From Simmondsia chinensis (lineage: Eukaryota > Streptophyta > Magnoliopsida > Caryophyllales > Simmondsiaceae): 64,000 nt of DNA. The stretch spans positions 744,001 to 808,000 of the forward strand of contig JAGTTD010000019.1 of NCBI GenBank assembly GCA_018398585.1, in the 5' to 3' direction. The translations under genes were made by a program, and so were the position numbers. The notes beneath the pieces are model-generated. The model was not told where the DNA came from, searched no databases, and saw nothing but the letters and a program-made list of their open reading frames with translations. Within the stretch, counting starts at the first letter, position 1; each line of letters opens with the position of its first letter. Of this stretch, positions 55,440-64,000 are shown piece after piece.

Positions 55440-56002
55440 ATTATATATTATATGTATGTTTTTACGTCTTTGTAATATTATATTATTATGTTTTTTTAGT
55501 ATATAAGTCACTGTTATATAATGCATAATTGATTTTATCTTTTTTCTCTAATTCATCTCTTATCGTAGAGTTAGAGTATTCGTGGCCCACTTATATTCCA
55601 AATATTAATTACGCACTACTTTGTTACAATTTAGTGCTACTTATTTGCTCATAAGTTGGTTTAAATGAGATATTATACAATTTTTTGCCAATGACGAACC
55701 CAGTTACCCGGTTTAAATTAGATATTATACATTAAAGTCTCTATAATTTGATTATAAGCTCATAATTTGTTGAATATCCTCACATTTACAAAATTTTGAG
55801 GATGTAGATCATATAACATGAAACAGGTTTTGCATTATTTTTCTGTTACCAGTTAATTGGTATAACAAAACCAAATTACCGACTCACCGAAAGTTGGTTA
55901 ACCCGTTATTTTAGTTACGTTAACATTTAGAGATTTTTTTAGTACTTTGGTTACGATTAACTGAACCGCGTTTCAGTACGGATAACTGATCATGAACATC
56001 CT
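55440..56002 (-). mobile_element. hAT-like element, diverged relative of 37676-38389
   Basis: The reverse complement follows that element in order: gttcatgatcagttatccgt, actaaaataacgggttaacc, gttatatgatctacatcc, gagcaaataagtagcactaa. The far end is lost. It abuts the next element. Confidence 0.6.
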
Positions 56003-56627
56003 TAAGGATGGCAATCTGATCCGAATCCATTGGATATCTATCTAAATCAATCTATTTATAATAAATTTAGATGTGAAAATTTTGATTTTAAATGGATATG
56101 AATTTGAATGTTAATAAATGAGTTTTATGTCCGGTTGGATTTGGATAACATTAAATCCTACAAGAAATGATGTTTAGTGCAGGATAAATATTAATAACTA
56201 AATTTTTGAGTCGTTAACATGTTAAAACAAATTCCAACATTTTTTTTATTGTGCCAATGCGAACTTGTTTTGACGCTATGGGATTTTTTTATTAAGAGGT
56301 TTTTAATGATTGCCTAATATTACGTTGTTGTTATTATTATGTTAAAAAAGGAAAAAAGATACAGCGATTTATCTAAGTACTTGCTTTTAAGGTACTGCTA
56401 TTGTATTATTATTGTTGGATATATTAATACTATATTTTAAAATTATAATTTGTTATGGGATTTAAATTGGTTATGGATTCAGGTTAGATATTCGTTTCGC
56501 TCGGTTGATTTGGATTTGGATTTCATTTTTGTGGAATAAATTAGTTTTTTTTTTATGGATTCGAGTTAGGTCAAGTTTTTTCTGGGTTGGATATAAATGA
56601 AGGCAAACCCGTCCCATTGTCATCCCT
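56002..56627. mobile_element. hAT-like MITE
   Basis: Starts aaggatggcaatctgatccg and ends cccgtcccattgtcatccct; the ends are loosely inverted. The interior is AT-rich with ttggatttggatttcat stretches. No protein. Confidence 0.5.
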
Positions 56628-57150
56628 ATATGTGTCCTACATATGTATAACTGGCAAAATTACATGATACGAATAAAATAGCGGGTTTGGGTCATGTTTT
56701 TTGGTGGTTGTTTATAATCGCATATATGGCTTGACCAGCACGAAGGACGAACATGTTTATAATCACGCATGAGGTTCGGACCAACAGAGTTAGTACAAAA
56801 TTACAATCGTATATTAGGTTCCGTTATCTTGGATCTTCGATGAACTCAATTGGGTCTCTTGCGAATCATAACCCGAGTCAAATTGGGTCATTTTAGGTCT
56901 AAGTCATATGAGATTTTAGGTTATTGGTTGGGTATTTTGACTTTGAGTTACATCGGATCATATCAATTTTGGATTTGAGTCATTCAAGCACGGTCATATT
57001 GACTATCGATTCACATTTAGATTATTTTAAATGCATGATTTCCAGTTAAAAACAAACTTTATATAATTGGACAATAAAATTATAATTTCAGTTACAACAA
57101 GTGAACAAAACAACAAAAATGGAATTATGTACCTCAATTATAGTCCCAGT

Positions 57151-57518
57151 TCTCACCCTCAGGTTTGAGGCACTGGAAAACAGTCTCTCTTCGGGTTGAC
57201 ACCCTGAAGGGGGAGGTTGTGTACATTTGTCCCCCCAGACCCTACGTAGGCGGGAGCCCTTGAGGCACTGAGTATGTTCCTTTACCAAAGAGGGCACCAA
57301 CACTCTGTCACCGGATCCCATTAGAATTCCGAAGTTAAGCATGCTTGGGCGAGTAGTACCGGGATGGATGACCTCCTGGGGAGTCCTCACCCTTAGGTTG
57401 GGAGCACTGGAAAACAACCTCTCTTCAAGTTAACACCCTGAAGGAGGAAGGCTGCGTACATCCGCCCCCCAGACCTTGAGTAGACGGGAGCCCTTGAAGC
57501 ACTGGATATGTTCCTTTT
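57151..57518 (+). mobile_element. Head-to-tail dimer of the 5S-headed SINE with exact 15-bp TSD
   Basis: The first unit (57151 to about 57283) starts within the end of the 5S region (tctcaccctcaggtttgagg) and carries a full tail. It is joined directly to a second, complete unit: accaaagagggcaccaacac, ggatcccattagaattccga, agttaagcatgcttgggcga, gatggatgacctcctgggga, then the tail to gaagcactggatatgttcct. aattatagtcccagt occurs at 57136-57150 and 57519-57533, so both units came in as one insertion. Confidence 0.92.
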
Positions 57519-57789
57519 AATTATAGTCCCAGTCCAATTTCAAGCTCTAATTCCGTGCGTTAAACTGCACTTGAGGGAAGTTAAGAATTAGACATCTATG
57601 GTTTGAGAATTTATCGCATACATATCATAATATTTCAATATATATATTACAATACCAGAAATTTAATTTTTTTTATCACCTAGATACCCATGTTGAGCGT
57701 TGATAATTTTGTTCGAAAATTTGACAAACTTTATCCAAAATCATCAACATAGGACTTGATTATGATAGTGTAATATAAGTACTATCAGT

Positions 57790-58397
57790 TGAGGACATGG
57801 GCTATAGCCGACTCAGCTGCTATAGAATTCTCAAGACTGTTTTTAGCTTCCTCTTCTGTTTCTGCAGATTTCTCTGCACCTGCGGACGCTGCTGCTGGGC
57901 GTTGGACCCCTCCTCCTTCGGATTGGATCAAAATTAACTCGGATGCAGCTTTCTCCAACCCCTCGAGTTCGGCCGCTGCCATTGTCGCCCGTGATCACCA
58001 TGGCTTTATCGTGGGAGGTTGGTGTGGTTCTTTCAATGCTAAGTCTCCTCTTGTTGCTGAAGCCCTCGCCATTACAGCTGTTGTTTCTCTTGCGGACTCT
58101 CGAGGTTGGAAGAATGTTGTCATCGAGTCGGATTGTAAACAAGTTATTGATTTTATCCATCATGTTGTATCCCCTGCGTGGGAATGTAGTGCTGTCATTT
58201 CTGATATTAGGTTATTAGTGTTGTCTAGTTCTCTCAACAATGTATCGTTTTGTTGGGCCCCCCGATCTTGTAATCGGGTTGCTCATTTTGTTGCTTCGCT
58301 GCATTTAGGTCGTCAATGTACCCATGATTGGAGGCATGTTTGCCCACCTTCGGTTGTTTCCCTTGTAAACTCGGATCGTTTAAATATGAATTCCTAG
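57790..58397 (+). pseudogene. RNase H-like C-terminal fragment of the LINE ORF
   Basis: An open frame of about 200 codons with no in-frame ATG at its start, so it is the truncated end of a larger ORF. WTPPPSDWIKINSDAAFSN, IVARDHHGFIVGGW, PLVAEALAITAVVSLADSRG and VVIESDCKQVIDFI follow the plant RNase H (RVT_3) pattern with acidic residues in NSDAAF, VAEALAI and ESDCKQ. CNRVAHFVASLHL supplies the usual histidine region. This domain commonly ends plant L1-type polyproteins. It is unlikely to be translated on its own. Confidence 0.82.
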
Positions 58398-58423
58398 CCT
58401 TAGGGCGGTTTAATGTTCAAAAA
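57790..58423 (+). mobile_element. 5'-truncated LINE (L1-like, RNase H end) with exact 18-bp TSD
   Basis: A direct repeat of 18 bp beginning aatataagtactatcag flanks the unit (57772-57789 and 58424-58441). The unit ends in a short A-rich tail (gttcaaaaa). The exact duplication and open frame indicate a recent insertion. Confidence 0.88.
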
Positions 58424-59197
58424 AATATAAGTACTATCAGTGTTTTCAACAAAAATAGAATGAATTACAGTAAAAATATACCAAATTTGAAATAAACTGG
58501 CTATTGTTGATATCACATGTCACATTTGCATTTTTTTTTTAAGCGTCAAATTTTAACCAAAATACTTATATATTATCAAAATCGTGTTGAATTATAGTAT
58601 TTTTCAACAAAAAACTATCAAGTTTTGGTAGAAATGATACTTAATCTATAAAATTTTAGAATTTTAAATTACCTAAGTGATAAAATTTTTAAATCTCAAG
58701 ATATTTCATCGTAAATTTTAAAATCCCAATTTTTTGTTTTTATAATTTTATTAAATTTATTTCTTATAAAACTTTGGAATTTATTTCATCTTCTAGTTTC
58801 ATAACATAATTCCTATAAATAATTAAAGGGTTATTTTCATCAAAAGTCCCTGTACTTTGTTCATTATGCCAATTTTGTTATTGTACTTTTAATTGTGTCA
58901 ATTTAGTCTCTGTACAACTTAAAATGTGTCAATTTGATCATTAGAGAAAATTATATGTTAACTTTTTTATAGTTCGGTCACGAATTGGGTTAAATTGAGT
59001 AAACAGATGAATTTATAATAAATTGTTTGCATCTAACGTAATTTTGTAGTTTAAAATCATGATATTAACTCAACTTAAATTTGACTAAAGGACAAAATTG
59101 ACACATTTTATATTATTCTATGATTAAATTGACATAATTAAAAGTACAATGACCAAATTGACACAATTGACAAAATACAGGGACATTTGGCTCAAAT

Positions 59198-59517
59198 TAG
59201 GGGTGTCGTATCGTGTCGTGTTCGTGTTCGTGTTCGTGCTATACGAGGGTCTTAGAAATGGGGTCAACCCTAACCCTGACTAACAGGTTATGGACTCTCA
59301 ACCCTTACCCAACCCAATTATTAAATGGGTAACCCACGGGTTACCCATTTAATTATATTGGCGACTTTTTTTCATTAAATGCTAGTTTTTTAACTTACAA
59401 ACACATAAATAATGCACTTTGGGTTAATACTATCAATAAGTACTTGTTATATTTATAACAGTTAAAATAAATTATTAAATTAATATAACTAAATATAGTT
59501 TAAATTATCTTAACTAC

Positions 59518-59594
<77 letters not shown>

Positions 59595-59791
59595 ATAATA
59601 ATGTATCACTTAAATGCCTAACATAATTATATAAACAGATCAATTGTGTCGAAAACAGATTACACTGGTCAAACCTAAATTCAACCTAATTACCTAAACG
59701 AGTTAAATGGGTTAACCCAAATTCAACCCACCTTCAAGACGCCCAACCCAAACCCGCTATCTTCGTATCGTGTCAAATTTTGCTAGCCCTA
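59198..59791. mobile_element. hAT-like MITE nested in the FB element
   Basis: Starts taggggtgtcgtatcgtgtc and ends cgtgtcaaattttgctagcc cta; the ends share tagggg/cccta and mirrored cgtatcgtgtc. Internal ggtaacccacgggttaccca is a near-palindrome. The presumed 8-bp flanks gctcaaat and acgtaaat match at only 5 positions, so the duplication is aged or wrongly placed. Confidence 0.65.
59519..59592. repeat. (TA)n microsatellite
   Basis: About 36 TA units inside the nested hAT-like element, followed by TAA repeats. Confidence 0.97.
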
Positions 59792-60037
59792 ACGTAAATA
59801 ACCCTTAATTAAATAATGTTTTAAAATTAAAAAAAAAGTTAAATATAAGTTAGAAAAATCAACGATGCATTGCATATATCACTCAAACAAAGGGTATTTT
59901 TTGTAAGTTATATAAAATTTTCCTATTTTGGCCTAAAAATGTTATTTTAGAAATAAAATATAAACAATTTACTTCCTATTTTAAAGGGTAATAATGTAGT
60001 CATAGAAACGTAAATTAACAGTAAATTTAATAACTGT

Positions 60038-60335
60038 GGGAAAATGATTTGAGTTTTAAAAAATAAAGAGGTACAGTGTTTGATTTTTTTCTAAAAAATT
60101 ATCTATATTTTATGTATAATTTTAAAAAAAGTTTGAAAATTTTTTAATTTTTTTAATTCACACCTAAACTTTTAAATTTTTTTTAATGACATACCTTAAT
60201 GTTAATACCGTTAACATTCGTTAATTTTTCTGACATGGCAATTAAAAAATATATTTAAAATATTTATAAATTCATCACATGTCTGATATATATTTTAAAA
60301 TATTTTATATTTAAATTTACTGTTTTAAATTATTT
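60038..60335 (+). repeat. Direct repeat left of the RTE fragment
   Basis: gggaaaatgatttgagtttt, taatgttaataccgttaaca, cacatgtctgatatatattt; matches 60862-61180 with minor divergence and small indels. Confidence 0.88.
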
Positions 60336-60861
60336 AAGAATAAAGGCGACATTCAGAGTTGCGCCAACTATCGGGGTATTAAACTAATGTGCCACACTCT
60401 GAAGTTGTGGGAACGGGTCATAGAGAGGAGGTTAAGGCAACAGACAGAGGTATCCGAGAACCAATTCGGATTTACGCCTGGGAGATCAGCCATAGAAGCC
60501 ATCCACATCATAAGGCAAACGATAGAGCAATACAGGGAAAGACAAAATGACTTTCACATGGTTTTCATTGATTTAGAGAAGGCATATAATAGAATGTCAA
60601 GGGAGGTCCTTTGGAGAGTTTTGGACAGGAAAGGCATCCTCGTGCCATACATCCGAGCCATTAGAGACATGTATGAAGAGGCATAGACTATGGTGCGTAC
60701 AGAGGACGGGGAGACTGACGCTTTTCCGATAACAGTAGGGGTACATCAGGGGTCTGCTTTGAGCCCCTATCTGTTCATTCTGGTTATGGACGAGCTCACT
60801 AGACACATTCAGAGATGTGTACCTTGGTGTATACTTTTTGCAGATGACATAGTATTGGTGG
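60336..60861 (+). pseudogene. RTE-type LINE reverse transcriptase fragment
   Basis: An internal RT piece: LKLWERVIERRLRQQTEVSE, NQFGFTPGRSAIEAIHIIRQ, MVFIDLEKAYNRMSREVLWR, then an in-frame TAG (60684-60686), then VHQGSALSPYLFILVMDELT and LFADDIVLVGE. The catalytic FADD motif is present and the first Asp motif is FIDLEKAY. The fragment stops just after FADD, where the flanking direct repeat begins, with gggaaaat shared at the join. It is non-functional. Confidence 0.9.
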
Positions 60862-61180
60862 GGGAAAATGATTTGAGTTTTAAAAAATAAAGAGGTATAG
60901 TGTTTGATTTTATTTTTTTTTTAAGGTTTTGTTCCTAAAAAATTATCTAAAATTTTATGTGTGGTTTTAAAAAAATCTTTAAAATTTTTTATTTTTTAAA
61001 TTCACACCTAAACTATTTAAAATTTTTTAATGTCATATCTCAATGTTAATGCCGTTAACATTCGTTAATTTTTCTGATGTGGCAGTTAAAAAATATATTT
61101 ACAATATTTATAAATTCAACACATGTCTGATATATATTTTAAAACATTTTATATTTAAATTTACTGCTTTAAATTATTTT
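60862..61180 (+). repeat. Direct repeat right of the RTE fragment
   Basis: Second copy of 60038-60335, including gtcatatctcaatgttaatg, ccgttaacattcgttaattt and aaatttactgctttaaatta. It differs at scattered positions. Confidence 0.88.
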
Positions 61181-62020
61181 CTCTTTTGTCAGAAACCACT
61201 TTTTAGCAAAAATTAAGGTATGCTAATAATGTCAATATTAGGTGTAACATAAAATGTTTTGGGAAAGTTTAGTTATGACTTTGAAAAATATAATATCTAG
61301 GTAATTTTTTAAAACAGTACTTAAATTTTTGGTGATTTTTAATAAATTTTTTTTTTTAGAAGCATTTATGTGTTTGAGTGAAAAGCAAAGAGATTTCCAA
61401 CTTTAAATAAATTACAAATTCAATACCTCGAAATTTAACGAATTAATTATTTTAAGTACATAAACTCTCTTTAATTTTTTAATCCACTCATTAGCCACAT
61501 TGTTTTGTAATAAAACAAGAAAAATTATAACCTAAGTATCTTAAAGTTTGATTATTTATCATATAGTCCATCGAGATTTGAATATTTTATCACTTAGTTA
61601 TTTAGAATTTGATGAGTTCATGTGAGCATAAGACCAATCATATAGCGCATGATTATAAATATACATAAGTTATGCTGATGCTTTCACAAAAATTTAATAA
61701 ATTACGATAAAAAGTTCACTCAATTTGGATATAAACTGTCTATATATTATTGAATCATCCGTCATATCAACATATTTGAAAAAAAATTATTAAATTCTAA
61801 TTATTATACATATATATTATCAAAATTATGTTTCAATTTACTATTTTTCAACTACATATGTCGAACTTACTAAAAAAATAATTGATTGATAAAATTTTAA
61901 AATTTTAAGAACTTAATGATAAAAATTTTAAAACTTAAAGTATCCTTTTTGTGTTTTTAAATTTTAGAATACGTAGATTATAAATAGTCAAAACTTAATA
62001 GCATGACGATAATTTCTTTA

Positions 62021-62629
62021 GGTTAAATTATAGAAACCCCTTTGACTTTTGCTTCAATAATAAAAATCCCTTTATAAATAAAATCAGTCACTATACCCCT
62101 TCACTTTTAAAATTTTTTTACTTTGCCCCAAATAACTTTTTTAAAAATAATTTTACCCCTCAAAATAAAATGGTTAAGTGTTTAATTTTATTTTTAGGTA
62201 TATTTTATATTTTAAAGAACAACAAGGATTTTTTTATATTTTTTAAAAGCGAATTTTATATATTTATAAAAATTATTATTTTAATTAATTACAGCAGTGA
62301 CATTATAATATCAACAAAAAAGATTATATTTTATCTCATAATATTTTTTATAAAAATTTTAAAAATACTTCTCATCTTATGAACTTATAATAATATTACT
62401 ACAATTAATTAAAATAATTATATTTTTATAAATATAGAAAATTCTCTTAATTTTTTTGTTAAAAGCATAAAATTTTTAATTTTTATCTAATAATATAAAA
62501 TTTATTTCTAAAAATAAAATTAAACATTAACGACAAATTAAAAAAAGAAAGTTTTCTGCAAAAACTTTATTAATAAGAAAAAATTTTTATTTTTAAAGCA
62601 AAAAAAAAAAAAATTTCTATAATTTATCC
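62021..62629. mobile_element. MULE-like MITE with 9-bp TSD, copy 2
   Basis: Starts ggttaaattatagaaacccc and ends ctataatttatcc. atttcttta flanks at 62012-62020 and 62630-62638. Left-arm text matches 13093-13509 (tttgcttcaataataaaaat, cactttgcccc-like). The interior differs and is longer. Confidence 0.83.
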
Positions 62630-62765
62630 ATTTCTTTAAAACAATAAAAAAAAGAAGTGATGCAACCAAGATGCAAAACGACGTCGTTTCCACGTACTGT
62701 ACTCACAGGAGAGAGTACAATCACTCAGTAAATGAGACAGTTGTGTATGATTTTTTCTGCGCGAG

Positions 62766-62808
62766 CTCTCTCTCTCTCTCTCTACGCACCACTCTCTCTC
62801 TCTCTCTA
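62766..62808 (+). repeat. CT dinucleotide tracts in the KH gene leader
   Basis: Two ctctctct runs upstream of the KH gene, likely at or near its transcription start. Confidence 0.75.
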
Positions 62809-62910
62809 GGGTTTGGATTTGAATCCATTCAAGTTTATGCATGACGGATCACTAGTAAAATCACAAACTTTTACACATTTGAATCTAGCGGGAGGAGAAT
62901 TCGAAGCGGA

Positions 62911-63385
62911 GGAACCCTAATTTTGCTGGATTTTGTGCTCTTCTATTGACCAATTGAGTGTTTGATAGTGTGGTTTTGGATGATGGAATCTGCTCCATTT
63001 AGGATTTGGATTTGAGATTTGGACCTAATTTTTCCCGAATTTGCTGGATTTTGGGATTTCAGGGGAACCCTAATTTTGCTGGATTTTCTGCTCTTGTACT
63101 GGCCAATTGATTGTTTAATATATGATCTAGCGTGATTTTGGATGCTGGAATCTGCTTCATTGAGGACTTTGATTTGAGATTTGGACCAATTTTTCCCGAA
63201 TCTGCCGGATTTTGGGATTTCGGAGGAACCCTAAATTTGATGGACTTTGTGCTTTTCTATTGACCCATTGAGTGTTTGATATAATTTAGTGTGATTTTGG
63301 ATGCTGGAATCTGCGCCATTGACGACTTGGATTTGAGATTTGGACCAATTTTTTTCCTGATTTTGCTGGATTTAAGGACTTTTGG
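62911..63385 (+). repeat. Three tandem units of about 153-161 bp in the KH gene 5' leader
   Basis: Units begin ggaaccctaattttgctgga at 62911, about 63064 and about 63225. Each contains tgattttggatgctggaat (first unit variant), then ggatttgagatttggacc and ttttcccgaat. Each unit has one TTNGATYTG match (TTGGATTTG or TTTGATTTG); another is near 62812. The joins look like ...gggatttcag, so a leader intron is possible. Confidence 0.85.
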
Positions 63386-63416
63386 ACTGTTTAAACCATA
63401 AATTGGTTTGGGGGAT

Positions 63417-64000
63417 ATGATGGATAGATCGAGATCTAAGAGGAGTTATTATTATGATCACCACCAGGACTATGATTCTGACGCACCCTTTTCATCACGG
63501 ACCAGACCTAGGTACAATACCTACCACCATTACCCTACTAGCCGCCACCGGAGTGGCGGTGGCTGTGCGGGGAGGATGGGGAAGGGAGCGGACTCGTCGG
63601 TGATGGTGACAACTAGTTATAGAATTCTTTGCCATGATTTGAAAGTTGGGGGTGTGATTGGGAAGGGAGGGAGTATTATAAAGGCTATTAGGCAGCATAC
63701 TGGGGCGTGGATCAATGTGCAGGAACTGATGCCAGGGGATGAAGAAAGGGTCATTGAGATTACCGATACGCGGCGGCGGGACCCAGATGGCCGGATGCCG
63801 GCATTCTCACCTGCACAAGAGGCGTTGTTTTTGATCCATGAGAGGATTATGGAGAGCCAGGAATCTGGTGGCGGTGGTTATGGTGGTTATGGGGATGAAG
63901 AGGGGGATTATGGCAGCAGGCGTGGCGGCGGCGGTTTTGGTGGTAGGGTGGTGACAAGGTTGGTGGTGTCAAGGATGCATGTGGGGAGTTTGTTGGGTAA
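63417..64000 (+). CDS. KH-domain RNA-binding protein, RCF3/HOS5-like (3' partial)
   Basis: The frame opens with two adjacent ATGs (63417 and 63420) and runs 194 codons to the window end. An N-terminal basic and aromatic region (MMDRSRSKRSYYYDHHQDYD) and a His/Gly-rich stretch precede the first KH domain: YRILCHDLKVGGVIGKGGSI with the GKGG loop, then IKAIRQHTGAWINVQELMPG and ERVIEITDTRRRDPDGRMPA. An RGG/Gly-rich linker (about residues 147-175) leads into a second KH start (VVTRLVVSRMHVGSLLG) at the edge. Arabidopsis RCF3/HOS5, as I recall it, has this order and acts in pre-mRNA and microRNA processing in the nucleus. A short uncharted upstream frame does not alter the start. Confidence 0.93.
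   Translation, partial: MMDRSRSKRSYYYDHHQDYDSDAPFSSRTRPRYNTYHHYPTSRHRSGGGCAGRMGKGADSSVMVTTSYRILCHDLKVGGVIGKGGSIIKAIRQHTGAWINVQELMPGDEERVIEITDTRRRDPDGRMPAFSPAQEALFLIHERIMESQESGGGGYGGYGDEEGDYGSRRGGGGFGGRVVTRLVVSRMHVGSLLG

Larger units (their letters stand above)
58828..59804. mobile_element. Fold-back MITE, family FB, copy 2, interrupted by a second element
   Basis: Left arm gggttattttcatcaaaagt, ccctgtactttgttcattat; right arm aattgacaaaatacaggga then, beyond the inserted element, cgtaaataaccc. taattaaa flanks both sides (58820-58827; within 59805-59813). The 594-bp element at 59198-59791 splits the last 20 bp. Confidence 0.8.

Noticed and set aside
57843..58163. 106-codon minus-strand frame
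   Set aside because: Shadow of the LINE RNase H frame.
57790..58397. Host RNase H gene
   Set aside because: No start codon, bounded by an 18-bp target duplication with an A-rich tail, so it is the 3' end of a LINE.
60038..61180. Intact LTR retrotransposon
   Set aside because: The direct repeats lack TG...CA ends and the interior is a LINE reverse transcriptase fragment without primer-binding site, gag or integrase.
62161..62382. 70-codon frame MVKCLILFLGIFYIL...
   Set aside because: Translation of AT-rich MITE interior; composition artefact.

Overview
The window is nuclear DNA from a flowering plant, most likely a eudicot; I cannot place it more precisely. The evidence is intron-rich genes with GT/AG splicing, plant-type proteins (a GH17 glucanase with a GPI-type tail, an ankyrin acyl-CoA-binding protein, an HDEL-tagged BiP with plant-type UPR promoter boxes), and AT-rich intergenic DNA full of SINEs, MITEs and LINE remnants. 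I rebuilt the gene models by hand from splice sites, reading phase and family resemblance, so exon ends are predictions.

Layout. 1-3296 (+): 3' half of a WD40 protein. 3297-8960: 3' UTR, then repeats, including a chimeric SINE and two minisatellites. 8961-9233 (-): small plant protein of unknown function. 9390-11550: fold-back elements, a tandem duplication and a SINE. 11787-15502 (+): three-exon GH17 glucanase whose second intron carries three transposon insertions. 15967-16257 (+): unidentified coding-like fragment with a frameshift. 16752-35801 (-): separase, 26 predicted exons over 19 kb, with both catalytic residues visible. 35929-39900: repeats. 40146-47052 (+): ER HSP70 (BiP), with two UPR elements and a TATA box before an eight-exon, 666-residue frame ending in HDEL. 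49240-55073 (-): six-exon membrane-anchored, ankyrin-repeat acyl-CoA-binding protein of the ACBP1/2 type. 55440-62630: a transposon-rich block with hAT-like elements, a SINE dimer, a truncated LINE with an 18-bp target duplication, a nested MITE pair and an RTE reverse-transcriptase fragment between direct repeats. 62690-64000 (+): leader and first exon of a KH-domain RNA-binding protein similar to RCF3/HOS5, running off the end.

The genes are ordinary, unrelated housekeeping or regulatory plant genes and do not form a pathway. The most unusual content is a SINE family present in at least a dozen copies. Its head is 5S rRNA, keeping the internal pol III promoter region, instead of tRNA. Its tail resembles the 3' domain shared by many angiosperm SINEs and ends in TTG repeats. 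Several copies have clear target-site duplications; one is a head-to-tail dimer, one carries a foreign head, and two are only about 50 bp long.
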